A stretch of DNA of 64,000 nt from Leptolyngbya sp. O-77. GTDB lineage: Bacteria; Cyanobacteriota; Cyanobacteriia; Elainellales; Elainellaceae. This document shows positions 63,356 through 64,000 of this stretch, piece by piece. The notes below the pieces were generated by a model that did not search any database, was not told the DNA's origin, and saw only the letters and a list, made by a program, of their open reading frames with translations. The stretch covers positions 4,873,001-4,937,000 of the forward strand of contig NZ_AP017367.1 in NCBI RefSeq assembly GCF_001548395.1. The letters are read 5' to 3'. Position numbers and translations under genes: made by a program. Numbering within the stretch: position 1 is the first letter of the stretch; each line of letters opens with the position of its first letter.

Positions 63356-63895
63356 ATGAATACAATCCAGCGTGCCACCGGGCTATTGTCCGCCGTCCTC
63401 CGTCCAAACCTCACGCCGAACTATCCCTCACAACTTGCCTGGACAGTGCTTCGTGTGATTGCTGGTGTGGTGATGATCCATAACGGACTTGATAAGCTGT
63501 CCGACATTCCCAGCTTCGCGGAAGCCTACGTCAAAGTGATTGGGCTGCCGTTCCCGATTTTCTTTAGCTACCTCGCCGCCTACACCGAACTGCTGGCATC
63601 GCCGCTGGTGGCGCTAGGCCTGTTCACTCGCCCCGCTGCGCTGGGCCTGTTCTCGACGATGCTGGTTGCCATGTATCACCATGTCAAGGTGGCGGGCTTG
63701 AGCATTCCCTACCTGGAACTCTCGACGCTCTATGCAGCCGTGTTCCTGTTCTTCACCATCAACGGTGCGGGCCTGTTTTCGGTGGATGCGCTGCTGTCGG
63801 GCTGGCTGACGGCAATGTGGGGCGGCACGCCGGCTAAGTCCATTGCAGACTTAGAAAATGCCTACCAGCTTTCTGAAACGGCTTCTAATCAGTAA
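63356..63895 (+). CDS. DoxX family membrane protein
   Basis: The 179-residue protein has four predicted helices (WTVLRVIAGVVMIHNGLDKL, FFSYLAAYTELLASPLVALG, LGLFSTMLVAMYHHVKVAGL, TLYAAVFLFFTINGAGLFSV), the DoxX pattern with GLDKL and F-x-YxAAYTELL. DoxX proteins are small membrane proteins linked to quinone or thiosulfate oxidation or to oxidative stress; the role here is not fixed. ATG 63356 is the start. It precedes a strong terminator at 63942-63982. Confidence 0.88.
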   Translation: MNTIQRATGLLSAVLRPNLTPNYPSQLAWTVLRVIAGVVMIHNGLDKLSDIPSFAEAYVKVIGLPFPIFFSYLAAYTELLASPLVALGLFTRPAALGLFSTMLVAMYHHVKVAGLSIPYLELSTLYAAVFLFFTINGAGLFSVDALLSGWLTAMWGGTPAKSIADLENAYQLSETASNQ

Positions 63896-63941
63896 GGCTG
63901 CCGTTAAGCACTCAGAAAGGTCTGCCCGAATAGAGAGAGGA

Positions 63942-63982
63942 AAAAAATGCGATCGCCTTTCATGAGTGCGATCGCATTTTTT
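63942..63982. terminator. HIP1 hairpin terminator, bidirectional
   Basis: AAAAAATGCGATCGC (63942-63956) pairs with GCGATCGCATTTTTT (63968-63982) as a perfect 15-bp stem, with A/T runs at both outer ends. The stem core is two HIP1 sites. It would end the DoxX transcript. Confidence 0.8.
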
Positions 63983-64000
63983 ACAAGTTTTTTAACAAGT

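Overview
The window is cyanobacterial chromosome. It contains psaD beside trpE, a CP12 gene, a seven-gene Mrp-type antiporter operon, several small cyanobacterial hypothetical genes, and very frequent copies of the octamer GCGATCGC (HIP1), many of them inside terminator stems. Gene content and GC-rich codon use would suit a Leptolyngbya/Thermoleptolyngbya-like filamentous cyanobacterium. That genus-level guess is inference.

Layout. 0-13 kb: two Uma2 nucleases, a divergent HxlR / CDGSH / pirin redox group with a candidate operator, RecQ, seven tandem 35-bp hairpin repeats, an SPFH protein, a tandem pair of fluoride channels, a CPA2 antiporter with a Usp-like tail, and a PAS histidine kinase. 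13-17.7 kb: a minus-strand operon of a NACHT-HEAT NTPase, a PIN-domain protein and a 70-aa protein, with an IS element inside the NACHT gene. 17.8-31 kb: a TpsB outer-membrane transporter, NurA, dienelactone hydrolase, an EamA permease, CP12, FIST, pyrF, a broken SulP transporter, ACT-malic enzyme and tRNA-Lys. 31-45 kb: an SLC13/ArsB-like permease, gatA, a serine hydrolase overlapping an orphan sugar-type ABC permease, a split ParB-like gene, a pentapeptide-repeat protein, a secreted hydrolase-RTX fusion, an SSF symporter and a third Uma2. 45-64 kb: a 56-aa gene, the Mrp operon, mgtE, tRNA-fMet, a DUF697 GTPase, trpE and psaD, an IscA/SufA-like protein, a GAF-GGDEF protein and a DoxX protein.

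Two observations dominate. First, the NACHT-HEAT / PIN / small-protein cluster looks like a compact defence-type operon. Its NACHT gene carries a complete insertion element with perfect 21-bp inverted ends. Removing the element plus one 4-bp AATA duplication rejoins the HEAT-repeat reading frame exactly. Second, many otherwise normal genes (psaD, mgtE, the DUF697 GTPase, the ParB-like gene, the PIN gene, the NACHT gene, the transposase, SulP) are broken only by one-base gains or losses, nearly all in homopolymers. Because psaD is among them, sequence error is the simplest explanation for most of these. The NACHT gene was therefore probably broken only by the IS, and SulP is probably truly truncated.
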